Assembly (NCBI GenBank): GCA_022837205.1
Contig: JALHEL010000114.1
Coordinates: forward strand, 1-6,677
Length of the DNA: 6,677 bases
Source of the DNA: Leptolinea sp.
Lineage (GTDB): Bacteria; Chloroflexota; Anaerolineae; Anaerolineales; Anaerolineaceae
Direction: 5' to 3'
This document shows, one piece after another, positions 6,220-6,677 of the stretch (the stretch's first letter is position 1; every line of letters starts with the position of its first letter). The position numbers and the translations under genes were made by a program. The notes under the pieces are model-generated. The model had not been told where the DNA came from, searched no databases, and saw only the letters and a list, made by a program, of their open reading frames with translations.

Positions 6220-6239
6220 ACGCCGCTTGAATGCGGCGT
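6220..6239 (-). other. Hairpin between tRNA-Trp and secE
   Basis: A perfect 7-bp stem (ACGCCGC at 6220-6226 with GCGGCGT at 6233-6239, 6-nt loop) starts 10 nt beyond the mature 3' end of the tRNA. On the minus strand it is followed only by TTATAGG, too few T residues for a convincing terminator. A smaller GGCA/TGCC hairpin lies at 6202-6213. The likely role is 3' processing of the tRNA from the polycistronic transcript, or weak attenuation before secE. Confidence 0.5.
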
Positions 6240-6249
6240 CACCTTCTTG

Positions 6250-6323
6250 CAGGTGAAGCAGGAATCGAACCCACAACCTCCTGTTTTGGAGACAGGCGCT
6301 CTGCCTAATTGAGCTATTCACCT
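6250..6323 (-). tRNA. trnW: tRNA-Trp (anticodon CCA)
   Basis: A 74-nt cloverleaf without an encoded 3' CCA. The acceptor AGGTGAA/TTCACCT pairs over 7 bp, the D stem is GCTC/GAGC, and the anticodon stem CCTGT/ACAGG carries the loop CTCCAAA with anticodon CCA. The T arm GTGGG-TTCGATT-CCTGC has two G-T pairs. A1-U72 and discriminator G73 fit bacterial tRNA-Trp identity. It lies between rpmG and secE, a conserved place for tRNA-Trp. The CCA end must be added by nucleotidyltransferase, because CAAG follows G73. Confidence 0.97.
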
Positions 6324-6326
6324 AAG

Positions 6327-6360
6327 ATACCCGACCGATAAGATACGATCGGTCGGGTAT
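6327..6360 (+). terminator. Strong terminator-like hairpin, T tract on the plus strand
   Basis: ATACCCGACCGAT (6327-6339) pairs perfectly over 13 bp with 6348-6360 around an 8-nt loop. On the plus strand the T-rich run TTCTTTTTCTTATTTT follows. On the minus strand, the coding direction here, the stem is followed only by CTT and then the first base of tRNA-Trp. As an intrinsic terminator it therefore points against all the genes. It may block antisense transcription or act as a processing stem for the tRNA 5' end. Confidence 0.6.
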
Positions 6361-6369
6361 TTCTTTTTC

Positions 6370-6540
6370 TTATTTTGCTTCCCGATGCAAAGTATGTTTT
6401 CGGCAACGCGAACAATACTTCATTAATTCCATTCTCCCGGGATCATTGCGACGATTCTTCTGTGAGGTATAGTTTCGCTCTTTGCATTCTGTGCATGCAA
6501 ACGTAATGACGGGGCGAACATCTTTCTTTTTGGATGCCAT
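6370..6540 (-). CDS. rpmG: Large ribosomal subunit protein bL33 (L33), zinc-binding form
   Basis: A 56-residue ribosomal protein near the E site. It starts MASKKKDVRPVITFACTEC and ends CSRCRKHTLHREAK. Two CxxC pairs (Cys16/Cys19 and Cys43/Cys46) form the zinc ribbon of the C+ type of L33. YTSQKNRRNDPGRMELMKY is a typical core. The ATG at 6538-6540 is fixed by an in-frame TGA six codons upstream (6520s on the protein side of tuf), and only a weak AAAGAG lies 7 nt before it. It sits 38 nt downstream of tuf and upstream of tRNA-Trp and secE, the usual order in this cluster. Confidence 0.96.
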   Translation of the reverse strand: MASKKKDVRPVITFACTECKERNYTSQKNRRNDPGRMELMKYCSRCRKHTLHREAK

Positions 6541-6553
6541 ATTCTTTCTCTTT

Positions 6554-6577
6554 CAGCGTCAAACGCTGATACTCCTT
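6554..6577 (-). promoter_or_regulatory. Displaced Shine-Dalgarno and hairpin before rpmG
   Basis: A good AAGGAG (6572-6577) follows the tuf stop at once but lies 31 nt from the rpmG ATG. Between them is a perfect 6-bp hairpin CAGCGT-TTG-ACGCTG (6554-6568). Folding it would shorten the effective distance to about 16 nt. A closer but weak AAAGAG, 7 nt from the ATG, may be the working site. Confidence 0.4.
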
Positions 6578-6578
6578 C

Positions 6579-6677
6579 TTATCCTTCGATTTCAGTAATC
6601 ACACCGGCGCCGACGGTCAACCCGCCTTCGCGAATCGCGAATTTGGAACCTTGCTCGAGCGCAACCGGTACAATCAA
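6579..6677 (-). CDS. tuf: Translation elongation factor EF-Tu, C-terminal 32 residues (partial)
   Basis: The last 32 codons of tuf; the 5' part lies beyond the window edge. The readable end LIVPVALEQGSKFAIREGG followed by TVGAGVITEIEG matches the end of EF-Tu domain III, where (R/K)FAIREGG-TVGAGV is nearly invariant. The full protein, about 400 residues, delivers aminoacyl-tRNA to the ribosome as a GTPase. The TAA stop at 6579-6581 is followed at once by GAAGGAG. There is no terminator between tuf and rpmG, so read-through transcription into rpmG is likely. Confidence 0.96.
   Translation of the reverse strand: MIVPVALEQGSKFAIREGGLTVGAGVITEIEG

Noticed and set aside
1..6677. CRISPR arrays, insertion sequences, phage or plasmid genes, or a novel multigene system
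   Set aside because: I saw no regularly spaced repeats, terminal inverted repeats, transposase or integrase motifs. The gene content is core housekeeping plus ferritin and a broken peptidase.

Overview
The window is a bacterial chromosomal segment of roughly 45-50% GC (estimated by eye). Every gene I can support reads on the minus strand, so transcription runs from high to low coordinates. The SecE, L33, L10, L11 and EF-Tu sequences, and an S9 peptidase that opens with PYGLWKSPIS, most resemble Chloroflexota, probably Anaerolineae. This placement rests on remembered family resemblance, not on a search.

In transcription order, the right-hand two thirds is the conserved transcription/translation cluster: the 3' end of tuf (EF-Tu), rpmG (L33), tRNA-Trp(CCA), secE, nusG, rplK (L11), rplA (L1), rplJ (L10) and rplL (L7/L12). 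These supply ribosome stalk and factor-binding proteins, the elongation factor, the NusG transcription factor and a SecYEG subunit. A clear L10 leader RNA followed by an intrinsic terminator lies between rplA and rplJ, so the stalk genes are probably under L10-mediated attenuation. A strong terminator follows rplL. The nusG-rplK gap holds a structured leader that could be an L1 operator. A 13-bp hairpin just 5' of the tRNA has its T tract on the opposite strand.

The left third is a separate region. A promoter at about 2504-2532 drives an S9-family prolyl-oligopeptidase-like gene that has lost a short internal segment near its 3' end. The reading frame stops right after the FQG strand, and the family's usual C-terminal tail can still be read in another frame downstream. 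The catalytic Asp and His are missing, so the gene is called a pseudogene. It is followed by a bacterial non-heme ferritin (ftnA type) with all ferroxidase residues intact, its own promoter, and a PerR/Fur-like operator candidate over the -10 box.

Most of the window is ordinary, well-conserved machinery. I see no CRISPR array, insertion sequence, phage gene or novel multigene system. The best leads are the broken peptidase, the opposed terminator at the tRNA, the ferritin operator and the RNA structures inside the ribosomal operon.
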